A stretch of 64,000 nucleotides of DNA from Macrotrachela quadricornifera (Eukaryota; Rotifera; Eurotatoria; Philodinida; Philodinidae), in contig JAJEKB010000487.1 of NCBI GenBank assembly GCA_022393335.1, positions 62,001 to 126,000 on the forward strand, written 5' to 3'. The notes under the pieces are model-generated. The model saw only the letters and a program-made list of their open reading frames with translations. It was not told the origin of the DNA and did not search any database. The position numbers were made by a program, and so were the translations under genes. Below are positions 23,062 through 34,754 of this stretch, in pieces (the first letter of the stretch is position 1; the number at the start of each line of letters is the position of its first letter).

Positions 23062-25914
23062 TTCATGTTTTACATTATCTTATCTAAATAACTTTATTCA
23101 GGCATAATATAGTGGATTAATGATTAATCTTTTATGGTTTTTTTGTTTTTCTGCATTTATAGAGATTTATTATCGGAGATAGTTGGTGATTGTTTTGTTA
23201 AACAAAGGATTTTTGAAAAATAAATATATTTATATCAATTGTTTAGTAAATAGAAAAATCATAGCACACAAGGAATCATTAACTTTTTTTTTGTAAAATA
23301 TCTCAGATGTTCAATGAAACATATTCTACAATGTTTATTTCTTTTGACAATTTCAATCATTCGTAAACTATTCAATTGAAGTGGAAAGTTATGTCAAAAG
23401 TATTTCTATAAGTATTATAAGATTATATTCAATATACTGTAAAATAGTCGAAGTACTTTTGTTCAATCAATTATTATCTAAACGTTGTTTAGCTTTAATA
23501 TTAGTTCATAAACAAATATTAACAAAATAACCGAATACAAACATTGATAAATATAAATAATATGAATAAAATCAACAATTTTTAAATTAAAGCTATTCAT
23601 TAATATTATTTATCTACACTTTTAAGTATGATTAGTCTACAAGTACTATTTTTCTTTCTATTTTATTGTAGATGATCATCGTATGTTTGATTTCACTTAC
23701 TAAAATTTTTTTTTTTTGTTGATCAAATTGTCTTGAATAGCAGACATATAATGATGACTTGAAATTGCTTTCGTTTATAATGTGTCGCTCTCTTTCTCTC
23801 TCTCTTCTTTATCCTAGACAATCATAGCATTTTTGTTGCTGCATGTTCATGCATATATAAAAAATCTAATTGTACTTAATTGCTCAATAGAAAGGCAATG
23901 CGTAAATGAAAAAGTGCACGGTTAGAACAACTATAGTCGTTCATGCCACTATCAAAAATGGTATTACTCGTATAGTCAATCTAGATGATGATGATGATAA
24001 TAATCTTAATGCTTATTGAAATTTTCTTTTATACTTAAGACTAGAGTGGATTGTCGTCGTCGTCTCGTGTATACAAGATATTTAATTAGTATTTCTTTTT
24101 TTCTTTTGAATAACGAAATAAACTGAATATTTTAATAACATATGTCGTAGTGAATAAATCGTATATATGAAACACTTTGGCATTTTGTTTAAGTGTGTGA
24201 ACAAAAACAGATGAATTGAATCTTTCATTTTTTTTTATTCTTTTTCTTTTTCTTTTCAACAAAGAAAACAAACACATTCAATGATTTGAATTGTATATGT
24301 AAGCGATAGTTTACCTTGTTACAAGAGAAACATTTTATAATGTAACAAAAATATAAAAGAAACGAAAAATTTCTAACTTCAATACATTCATTGGTATTTT
24401 TAAATAATTGAATCAGTAAGTAAAAGAAAAAGAATAAATCCCTTTACATACATTTTTTCTTATTTAATAAACTTTTATTTAATTTTCTAAATTAGCACTT
24501 ATCATTTTTGTGTGTCTCATCCATTTTTTATTATTACGTAAGTCAATGTTTTTTTTAACATGTATTACAACAAAAAAAAAAGAGTAGAAAGGAGTAGCAA
24601 CTCGACTTTCGTATTCTTAAACAATGACCTTCTTTATCATTGGATAAGATTTTAGACGATGTGTACGTGCTATAAAACTCCTGTCATAGTCTCATACGTT
24701 TTTTTTCTCTTTATCTTCGTTTTCCAATTGCAAGACAAATGCAATAGTCGTTTCCTTTTTTTTTCCTCAGTTCTGTATTTAGCATGATCAACAGACACAC
24801 ACTTATTCACTCACTCATACTCTTTCTTGTAGCACTGTGAATGTCAGCCACTAGGCTCAATTTTTTTTTGCTCTCTGTTCTCCTCATTTTTTTCTCTTCT
24901 TTTCAAATAAACCACAAAATTTGTAGCTTCCAAGAAAAAAAAACTTGCATTCTCCACGTTCTTCTGCTCTTCGCACGTCTATACATCGTTGTTCTTTCGG
25001 GTTTTTTTTTTCTTTTTCTCTTTCTATTACTCTTGCTTCTGCTCCTCTTCTCCTTATCATCATCCGTGAATGATGATGACTATTACACACATTTTCGTGC
25101 GTGCTTGGTGTACGCATGTATGTGTCTGTCTNNNNNNNNNNTATATATATATATATGCGAGTACAAAACCCTTGAGGGCCGGATGAAGAAATATCTTGCT
25201 CTTTTCATTACTGCCACCTTTCTACTTGCCGCCGTTCGAGTGGTCATACATCTATACTCTCATTTTTTCTCACTCATCTTTCATTTATTTAGTATTCAAA
25301 CGACAACAAAATATAAAGCATATATTGTTTATAGTATAACTGTCTAATAAACAAAGTAAGATTGGAAAATATAAATATTATTTTTTCTCTGTGATTATAG
25401 ATTGAAATTTCCATTTTGTAAACTTCTATATTCTTATAAGTCTTTAGGCTATTACATGTAATACTTGCATAACAGTATATATATCCTAAGAAAAAAAGTT
25501 CTATACTTCTGAATGTCATGCTGATATTTATTTTTCTGTTGTCATATGTTGAGATGTTGCGTAGTTTTAAAGAAGGTTTCTCAATGTTAGAAACAAAACT
25601 GCAACGAAAAGAGATTAGAATTAATAACCTTTGAATAGTATGTTATGATTACTATTTAAAAAAAGACATTACAGATCAAAGAAATGTCTTTTTATTTTTT
25701 GAACAGTACTAACTTCGAAAGAAGCTCGATTTTCAATATCCAACAGACAAAAAAAGTAGAAAGGTATAGCTAAACTAAGTCTAAGAAAAAAGAAAAACGA
25801 CATACGCCTCGTATTAACGGAATCCATATGCAGTAAATTTACTACCGTCTGATCTCGTAATTAATTTTTACAATCGAGATTACATCATCCAATTATCATT
25901 TCTTCTATAGATAA
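23062..25914. other. Large spacer with pyrimidine tract and assembly gap
   Basis: 2.85 kb without a supported gene. It contains a pyrimidine-rich tract at about 24840-25060, a GATGATGATGATGA run near 23984, ten Ns at 25132-25141 followed by a TA microsatellite, and a T-run/AG acceptor four bases before the next gene's ATG. The open frame spanning the Ns is not real evidence of a gene. Confidence 0.5.
25132..25141. other. Assembly gap of ten Ns
   Basis: Ten N characters sit immediately before a TATATA microsatellite. The true length across this point is unknown. Confidence 0.99.
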
Positions 25915-28133
25915 ATGAATACAACAATGTCATCAATTAATCCAGCTATATTACCACCAAATGTTCTTTCTTATACATCAGATATCAATGATAATAGTAT
26001 TAATGATCATTCTTCATCAATACCATTATTTGCATTAAATGATTTATGGATACTTCCAATATTTATTCTTTGTTTACTTGGTATAGTATGTACAATAATA
26101 ATAACATTTTTATTCATAAATTTATCACGTCATCGTGTGAATGGTCATTTTTTATTAATAAATTTATTTATATGCTTAAGTGTATGTTTTATTTATATAA
26201 TTATAATCATATTTTTAATACGTGCTAATGAATTATTTTGTGGTTTAAGAGAATTTTTATCACAATTTGCATATGCAGTATTATATTCATCATTATTATG
26301 TCGTTATATAATGCAATGGTTAGGTTCAAGAATATTATCAAAACGAACAAAACAATTAACATCTTTATTAATCTATTTATTATTAATATCTATACAAATA
26401 CCTATTGGTATTTTATGGTGGTATTTTACTATACCACGTATATGTCAACAACGAATAATGAATAATTTATTATCAACATCAAAAATTCCAGAATTTAAAT
26501 TTCATTTTCAAAAGCCAATCATATCATCATCAACATCTATAAAATCATGTTCAAATCGTTGTATAGTTGATTATCGTTTTTATGCAACATTTACTTATAC
26601 AATAATTGAATTATTTTTTTGTACAATTATTGCTACATGTTTATTTTTATGTCGTCATTGTCATAGAAATAAAAATGAAAATGATAAAGATAAAACTATA
26701 TCAATTAATGGTAATAATCCAATATTAACATTTTTAAATATGTTTGCATTTATATTAATTGATATTGTATGGTTAATATGGACATTTATATATTATTTTA
26801 CAAATCCATTTTTTATATTTCCATCACTTATTATAAGTATGTTTATAATAGCAACAATATGTTTAATATTTATTTTAATTCCACAAATATATTATTATTC
26901 AAAAATAAAAATTAATGATATAGAAAAATATAAATTAAAAACAAATATTCAAACAGCAACATTATATAGTAATAAATTAGCATCAACAGATGATATGAAA
27001 GATCAAGAATTACTTCTTGAAGAAAAATCGAATCGTCAAAAGAAAAATCAACAAACTTTATCAAATGGAAGTGAATTATCATATGAATTAGGTGATAGTG
27101 GAACATTTTTACCAATAACACGTACACCAAAAGGACCATATAAAGTAAAAACCGTAACAGATAAAACAACAACAACACCTATGGATAAACTTGATAAATT
27201 AATCTATGGAGAGCAAGATAATACAAAAATTGATTCGAATAATCTAAATGAATCAAAGACAAATGAAATAAAAGTTAATACATCAATACATGGTGTTACA
27301 CATCAACAAGAAAAACGATTACAACCACCTATAGCAGCATTACAACGTCAAGTAAGTTTAAATTTTTTAATAAATAAAAATTTTCATAACAGATTTTCCG
27401 ATTAATATTTTAGTCAACATCAAGTAGTATTACATCGGATTTTGTCACACCTGTATTAACTACTGGTCTTCTTCATCGACCTAATTCATATAGAAAATCA
27501 AATTCAAATATTGGTACATCATCATCAATGTATTATTCAGGATATCCTTTTCCTCGTCGTGATGAAACTATTATACCAATTTTATGTACATCTGAACGTC
27601 CACGAACATCAACACCTGTTCAAATGCGTATACTTGTTAATTCACCATCAGCATCTTTACCAACAACACGTCGAATACATTCTGGTACTGATCTCCGGTA
27701 TATTCGACATCCATATCATCATAATTATCCTCCACCACCACCTCCACATTATTCACCACAATCACAACAATATCTTTTTGTGGATCCTTATCGAACAATG
27801 CCTTCACGTATAGGTGGTAATACATGGCATTCTGTTTTATTACCATCAGGATCTACATCGTCACATCGTTATCCATATTCATATCGTCGTTTTCATATGG
27901 ATAATCGTTCATTATCTCAACGTTTATGGGATATTGATAGTGGTGATGATGACGATGATGTTGAAGAAGATATAATTAAAGTTGCTGGTCGTGTCACACC
28001 AACAAAAGAACGTTTAAATGATTTTCGTTCAACTCAACTTGAAAATGATGATAATATTTTATTGCGTATTGATGATGATGATGAAGAAGAAGAAGAAGGA
28101 AATTCATATAAAAAACAATATGCCCATGTATAA
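25915..28133 (+). CDS. Seven-TM receptor, class C (family 3)-like, long cytoplasmic tail
   Basis: Two exons, 25915-27351 and 27414-28133, encode about 718 residues. A short extracellular N-terminus with potential N-glycosylation (N-T-T at residue 2) precedes seven hydrophobic segments between about residues 44 and 325. The pattern F-C-G-L-R-E-F-L before TM3 with the S-S-L-L-C-R after it, and the P-Q-I-Y-Y at the end of TM7, match class C receptors (GPRC5/boss/metabotropic type 7tm_3). There is no Venus-flytrap ligand domain. The 380-residue tail is Ser/Thr-rich, with Tyr/His/Pro repeats and Asp/Glu runs near the end, and has no recognised domain. Ligand unknown. A splice acceptor lies four bases before the ATG. 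Class assignment is moderately secure; orthology is not. Confidence 0.75.
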
Positions 28134-28986
28134 AAAAAAAAGAATTCTTGTCTTCTTTCTTTTGTGATATACTTTCTATTTCAGGCATGAGTATAGAAAT
28201 AGCTCAATGTTAATTATTGTCATGTTGGTGTTTTTTTTTATGTCACGTTTGTTTTTTTTTTTGTTTTTTGAACAGTGCAATGTTTTGTTTTTGTTTTGTA
28301 TTTCAAGTAGTTTATGATTGTCAATTTATGCTTTTGTCTGCTATTTTTAACAGATTAGCAAATGATTTTGTGAGAAAGAAATGTATATTGATATTGATCA
28401 ATGTATGATAATCAGTATCAAATTTCTTTGATAATTATTTTTTATTATTAATCTTTTCTCAATCAAATTATTTTCTGTAATATTAAAATTTTCAAAGATA
28501 AATGAATATATTAGTGATTACATAGATATTATGCATGAAAAATAGATTAAAAGATATTCGAAACTGTGCTTATTAATTACACACGAATCTATTGTAACTA
28601 ACAAATAAATATCATCATTCGACTCAGTTTAATCGAATACACTATACAGTTATCAATGATTAATTGATCGATTCTAAAACTTGGCAGTAAAAAACTTCGA
28701 GTTCTTGACAGAAAAAAAAAGTTAGAAGGATGAATTTAAATTGGAACTTATAGTAAACAAACAAAATTTCTTGAGATATTCAAAAAAAAACAAGATATCG
28801 ACAATAATTTATTTATCAATATCATTAAAATCAAGTTCTATTTCATATGCACTATGATTATAAATAATATTTTCTTATTGGTATATGTGTGACATCTGCA
28901 TCAGAAAGTTTATGTGTTCGATGATATATATCTCCCTCCCTTTTCGAAAAGTTAATCTTCTTATTTTTACTTTTTATTTAAAAATA
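28134..28986. other. Spacer between receptor and pseudokinase genes
   Basis: AT-rich spacer. An in-frame upstream ATG at 28885 could extend the kinase-like protein by 34 residues, but those residues have no kinase character. Confidence 0.4.
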
Positions 28987-30083
28987 ATGGCTATATCATG
29001 GACTATGATGCTTCGAAAACATCATGGTATTTTAATTGAATCTGAAATTTGTAAGTCAATTTTCAAAGCAATTCATCAACCAAGTCAACAAATAATTTGC
29101 GTGTAATAATGTTTAAAAAAACTTTTATTGTTTATTTTTATTAAATTATTTTCTAGAAAAAGTCTTCCACTTCTTAGTTCATCATCACTTAATGAAATCT
29201 ATCTTCTTCGTAGTATACTTTTTAATGATAATAATCATAATATTCATCCAAATATTTTATCACTTTTATCAATTAAATATTTACCATTTTCATCTACAAA
29301 TAATTCAATTTATTTTATTTTTGATTATGTACATAATCGAGATTTAGCAACATATGGTTTATTATATGGTGGAACAGAAAAACAATTAACAAATGAACAA
29401 ATTCAAACATATTTATATCAACTTGTTTCAGCTATTATTTATTGTCATGATCGTCTTGTTTATCATTGTGCTATTGAATTAAAACATTTACTTATAACAC
29501 GTACAGGACAACTTAAATTATCAAATTTTGAATATGCTAAACATGTAGTACGGCCAACAATGAGAATAGATATCAGTGATGTAGATATTTTCGTAGAATA
29601 TAAATCTATATAATAAAAAAAATCTTTTATATAGCTTTCATGTTTTTCTCAATGTTCACCAGAATTACTTCTTGGTGATCGAACACTCAATGGTTCATTA
29701 GATATGTGGTCAATAGGTTATGTTTTTGCTCAATTATGTTCATCAACTCAAATTGAACCATTATTTCATGGTAATCATCAAGTTGAATTACTTTTTTGTA
29801 TATTTTCTATGATGGGTTAGTATATTAAAGTTTATTTTTGTATGTTTGTAATTTAATGATTTTAAAAGGTACACCAACAGATGATATTTGGCCATTGTTT
29901 CATAAATATCCTTATTTTAATGCTGATTTTCCACGATGGGCAAGACGAAATGATCATTTATATGAATTAACAAAAGTTATTGGAGCACAAGGTTTAGATT
30001 TTCTCAAATGTTTACTTACTTATGATCCAAAAAGACGATTAACAGCAAGAGCAGCTTTACAACATCCATATTTTAATCGATAG
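28987..30083 (+). CDS. CDK1/2-like pseudokinase
   Basis: Four exons (28987-29102, 29157-29580, 29635-29815, 29869-30083) encode about 311 residues, the size of CDK1/2. The C-lobe is plainly CDK: S-P-E-L-L-L-G, D-M-W-S-I-G, G-T-P-T-D-D-I-W-P, F-P-R-W-A-R, Y-D-P-K-R-R, H-P-Y-F. The catalytic elements are lost: the glycine loop has no glycines (E-S-E-I-C-K-S), HRD reads H-C-A, its Lys and Asn read E and H, and DFG reads N-F-E. The beta-3 Lys and helix-C Glu remain, and the PSTAIRE segment is replaced by S-S-S-S-L-N-E. The frame is open and splice sites are normal, so it is a maintained protein rather than a pseudogene. The exon 2 donor could also be at 29593. A scaffold or cyclin-binding role is inference. 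Confidence 0.82.
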
Positions 30084-31932
30084 ATCTGACTCTTTTTTGT
30101 CTACGTTTTATTATAATTATGAGTAGAACATATTTTTTTTCTATGACTAAATATTTGTTAATGATGTTTAGAAAACGACTGATTGATCTTCATTCAAATT
30201 GATTTGTAAAAAAATTCGCTCAAGATAAAAACAATTTTTAACCACATTTTCGAGATTAAAGAAATAGAAATAGCATATGGAGATCTTCAATAAACTCACA
30301 AAATATAATCTATTTATTAATAAAGAAATTTATTTTGATAATTGAATGACCTTCAATTTAAATTCTTTCTTGATATATGAGCTTCTATTTAAATTCTTTT
30401 CGAAGTATTTAAAATTTATTTGTTAGCATTAAGTAACATATATATGATGCATAATCTCAATATCATACATCTCTTAAATGTGTATCGATCGTATTTTGAT
30501 AATCATTTTAAATCCGCCAGACAAGGTTTGATTTAAGATGTCGAAAAAGAAAAATTTCAATTAGTTAAATCATGAACCATAACAGTACTCATTTAATTTG
30601 TTTTGTTGTTTGGAAAAATAGAATTTTTCACTCATTCGATGGTAACATCAAGTATATAGGGACAAAAATGAGATGATATACGGAAATATTTAATATCATA
30701 ACTTAGTTAAAATGTGGACTAAGAAATATATTCAGAATCAACATAGAAAAACACTTCAAAATAGATAATTATTAAGAAAATTTTCTGATGAAGAAAAACA
30801 ACATCTAAGGAACCAACGACTAAATCTTTAAAAAATTTAATTGAGGGAAGTACAGATCACTCTGACTTACAATATAGATTCCATTAAAAAATATAATTTT
30901 TGCATTTTAACTTAGTCATGACATTACAACAATAAAACAAATGCAGCAAGTATTGTTATAGCTCATGATCTGACCATTTTAATAAGACAAGACGGTCATT
31001 TCTATCTCTTGTCCAGGACAATTTCGCTTTAATTTCGTCGATCGAGCTAAGATTTTACTATAGATACTTTGAAATATCCTCCAGAGGTAGTTTTGGTCGT
31101 TCTAATTTTTAATATTTCCATCCGGACTTATAGGATTTTGAACGTCAAAAACTTGATTCTGACAAAACCTTTATATATTTTTTTTTTATTAAAATCAAAG
31201 AAAGTGAGGCTTTTGAAAAGGCTCAAAACTGCCTCTGTGGTATAATCATAGGTATCTCCAAAAAAAATTTTCTGTCCAATTGGACTTCCTGTCTTCGAGA
31301 TCTGAAAAATCATCGAAAAAGAGGAGGAAGTACCTTTAAACAAATAAAAATGTACATGTTATTTGCAGTATAGGCAACAACAATCTCGACATTAAATATT
31401 AATCAAAATAGAAAGATCTGACAGATTTGTCGATGAAACGGATGATTGTATAATAGTCATTTTTTATTGCACTATTTATATGTCTTTTGTATATTACAGT
31501 GCCTATTGCTTTATAGTATTTTTTCCCTTGACTGTCACACAAATCATTGAGTAATTGTTCTGCATTAATTTAGAATACACGGAAATGATTTTAACAAAAG
31601 AAATGACAGGTAGATTTGCGTTCGATCTGCTGACTATTAAAGAAAATCATTATATAGAATTACCATAAGAATATTTAAATATAACAGCATCACAACACAA
31701 TACTAAGGTTATCAATATAGAAAGTACAATATGAAATAGTATTGTAAAAATTTTCTAAGATACATTCAAAATATATGAAAGAATTCTTAATCAAATAAAT
31801 GACTCTATACTGATACCTATCTAATCTCCATCTATATACTAATATCAATAAATAACATACTCTTTATACATTTGAATCTTTTAGCTTTATTAATGTAAAT
31901 CAAATGAAAAAAAAAATATAACATTAATACCA
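30084..31932. other. Convergent spacer, no gene seen
   Basis: 1.85 kb between convergent genes. Sections near 31000-31350 are less AT-biased but contain no supported coding region or terminal repeats. Confidence 0.4.
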
Positions 31933-32551
31933 CTAATAATTGCGTTTTATCCACCAATAAATATACAATAGCCAAATTATAAATTGATTTGTCGTATAAT
32001 ACGACATAGTTCGATTACATAATGGTGTATCACAACAATAAATACATTCTAGTTTTTCTTCACGATCATCAGTATAAACACAATCGGATACTGGTGTATC
32101 TTTCATTGATTGAGTTTTATCTTTCCATGAACATAAACCTTTTGGTACGCAATCACGACGTAAATATGTTTCAACTGAACGAAAACTAATAACTAATTTT
32201 CGACATTCATATTCGATTGTATGATTATCCCCATTATTATTACACTCTTGTATATAAGATGAAGCCATTGGAGAAGCTACATTAAAAAATCTACACGAAT
32301 CTGTATAATCAGCTATAAAAATAAAATGGATATTATTATAAAAAAGAAATTTATAACAAATAAAAAAAAAATTTACTGTATCCAACCAATGGTTCTACAC
32401 ATGTATAGCATGAATAATTAGTTATTTTACTATTAATAGTTGGATTGTTAGTACTGGTTACTATTTTTAATTTTATTAGAAATATCAACAATAATTTTAA
32501 TAATGGACAATCAATAGAAATTTCATCGATAAACTTTGCTCGTTCTACCAT
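31933..32551 (-). CDS. Ly6/uPAR-fold secreted or GPI-anchored protein
   Basis: Two minus-strand exons, 32377-32551 and 31933-32312, encode about 184 residues. A hydrophobic segment at about residues 17-31 looks like a signal peptide, though it begins unusually far from the Met. The mature part has the three-finger cysteine pattern: C-Y-T-C at the start, about ten Cys overall, and C-I-Y-C-C-D-T-P-L-C-N at the end, which is the Ly6 signature. A final hydrophobic stretch (F-I-I-W-L-L-Y-I-Y-W-W) fits a GPI-anchoring signal. Such animal proteins act at the cell surface as receptor modulators; the partner here is unknown. The 64-bp intron splits a Thr codon. Confidence 0.78.
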
Positions 32552-34754
32552 CTTTCATTACATCAATAGTTAAAGGAAAAGTTGTATTTTAATAGAAAAA
32601 CTGTTTCTCTATATTCTCGTCGTATGCGTTATTTCCTTTTTACTTACCGAAGTCGTCAATGTTACTTTTTTCTTTGCTATAATTTTTTTCCTTTCTCTCT
32701 CACACGCACATAAAAGCAATCATCATTATTGTAATAGTGCACACAAGCGTGCGATTTTTCATCAATAATAACATAATAGATTTCTCTTGCTAGTAAAGTT
32801 TCTATTCGATGAATTCTTTTGGTTATTTATATCATTAATAAGTTTTGTACTTGCATGCAAACGTATTATAAATGAGATAAAGTTAATACCATGAAAAATA
32901 TTTGATACAAGAGCATATTATCAACAGAATGAGAAATATCTCATTATGAAAAATCGAGTACATTTCTAACAAAATATTATTAGTACAATTGAGTATCCAA
33001 CAGATTCAAACTGTCGAGATTTAGTCCATGCTTAGTTATCTTTGTATAGTTCGTCAAATTACAGAGAAATCTAATGTCTACAGAAACTAAATTAACGACA
33101 GAAATCAAAAGGAATTTTTAGGGTTTTCTAGTGAATTTTGTAGTATTTCAGTTTATTTTTTATTTTATTTTTTCTATGATTCTTTCCTAATGCAACGTAC
33201 ATTTTCGATTGAAAACAAAAGAATCAAATAAATAGTACCACACATCTATACACTAGAGATTTGTGAAACAGGAATTGAATAATAACAATGTCAAAACGGG
33301 ACCTAAAGAAGGAAACTTTGACAGATTTTGGAGCAAAAACAATTGGTTCCGGACACTTTGAGATTGAGTGTGTTACCTTCCTTCTATTCTCGTGAAATTT
33401 CATCTTTTCTTATTCGAGAGTTTATAAAACAAAGAAAGTATTAATCCCTTTAAAACTCATCGATATTCTCCAAAAGACGCTTCTATTTACTAATGAATAG
33501 AACTCGGCAAGACTATAAAAATTCCATATGAATTTGCTTTCATAATCTTCTCTTCCTGAATTATTACCATTTTCCTGAAATTTTGGTCTGAACTTTAGTC
33601 TGTAAAAATATTTCATAATTCTTCGAATACTTTAAAGATTTTAGCATAAATGACTGCTTTCTTTTCAAAATACTAAAAATTCCAATGGAATTCTATTTCA
33701 TAAAACAAGTCAAAAAATTGACCCTTCTTTAGGATTTAATATTTTAGAAAGGAAACAACCACTTTGGCTAAAACTTTCAGAATATTCTAAGAACGATGAA
33801 ATTTTTTTTTCAATACATAAATTTTCTTAATGCAAATGTTTGTTATATATCTGGACATAGGACGAAATTTCAGGAAAAAATGGTGATATTTTGCTTTGCA
33901 AAACTTATAGCTTCATGACGATCGACTTACTAATAAAGTATAAACTCAAAAGCTTTTAATGAGTTAGTGAAATTCTCTCACGAGTTTCAAATCGAAACCT
34001 TAACTCTCATCTTCACCCTTACCCTAAGATTATTAAGAATAATGATTTTTATTTAAATTCTATCACGAATATATCTGATGCATGCGTATTGACTTTTAAA
34101 TGTTTTTTATTTTATACCGTTTGAATTGTTAAGGCCTTCAGATAAACTATTAATAATTCGTTTTCAAATTCAATATTAAAAATACGATGTCATACTGGAA
34201 GAGATCTTCATAATTATATTTATTTCGTCGTCATAATACAATATTTTGATTAAATTACAATAGGACGTGTAATCAATCAAGAAAATAACTTAATGCAATT
34301 AATCTAAAAGAAATAGGAGCCAATGCTACCTGAAATATTCGATGTATCAGTGTGCCATCTGAGAAATATAATTAAGATTGATTATTTTTAAACAAAAGAG
34401 GATCAAAAGATCTTCTAATTAACTTAACCTTTTCTTTCTCATGGCTAAAGTTTACGGTTTGAAATCGAAATTTGTCAAATTAAAGAAGCGTTTAAAGAGT
34501 GGTACCTAAAGATGCCATTGGAAAAGAAAAGATTAACAAACTTTTCTTCTATCATCTCAAAATAATCTGTGATGAAGATAAACAATAATCTCTTCCTGGT
34601 AATTAGTGACATCTATTTTTCTTTCATATAAAAGTATTTCTATCCTATAACCAATAGAATTACCTTTGAGTGTATTATTTTTTCTTGTCTTTGTTCGCAG
34701 TTTCAAATTCTTGCTTAATTATATTGGGTAACTATACTAAAGTTGAATTGAACC
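32552..34754. other. Spacer upstream of SF3A1 and the Ly6-like gene
   Basis: 2.2 kb between divergent starts. AT-rich, with scattered short open frames but no coding signal I trust. An AG acceptor near 34700 may define a 5' UTR splice or leader site for SF3A1. Confidence 0.4.

Noticed and set aside
24841..25347. 168-codon frame, including a signal-peptide-like start at 25183
   Set aside because: The frame runs through ten Ns and a pyrimidine tract, so its length is an artefact. The short hydrophobic part could arise by chance.
27511..27813. His-rich 100-codon frame inside the receptor gene
   Set aside because: Shadow of the receptor's second exon in another frame.
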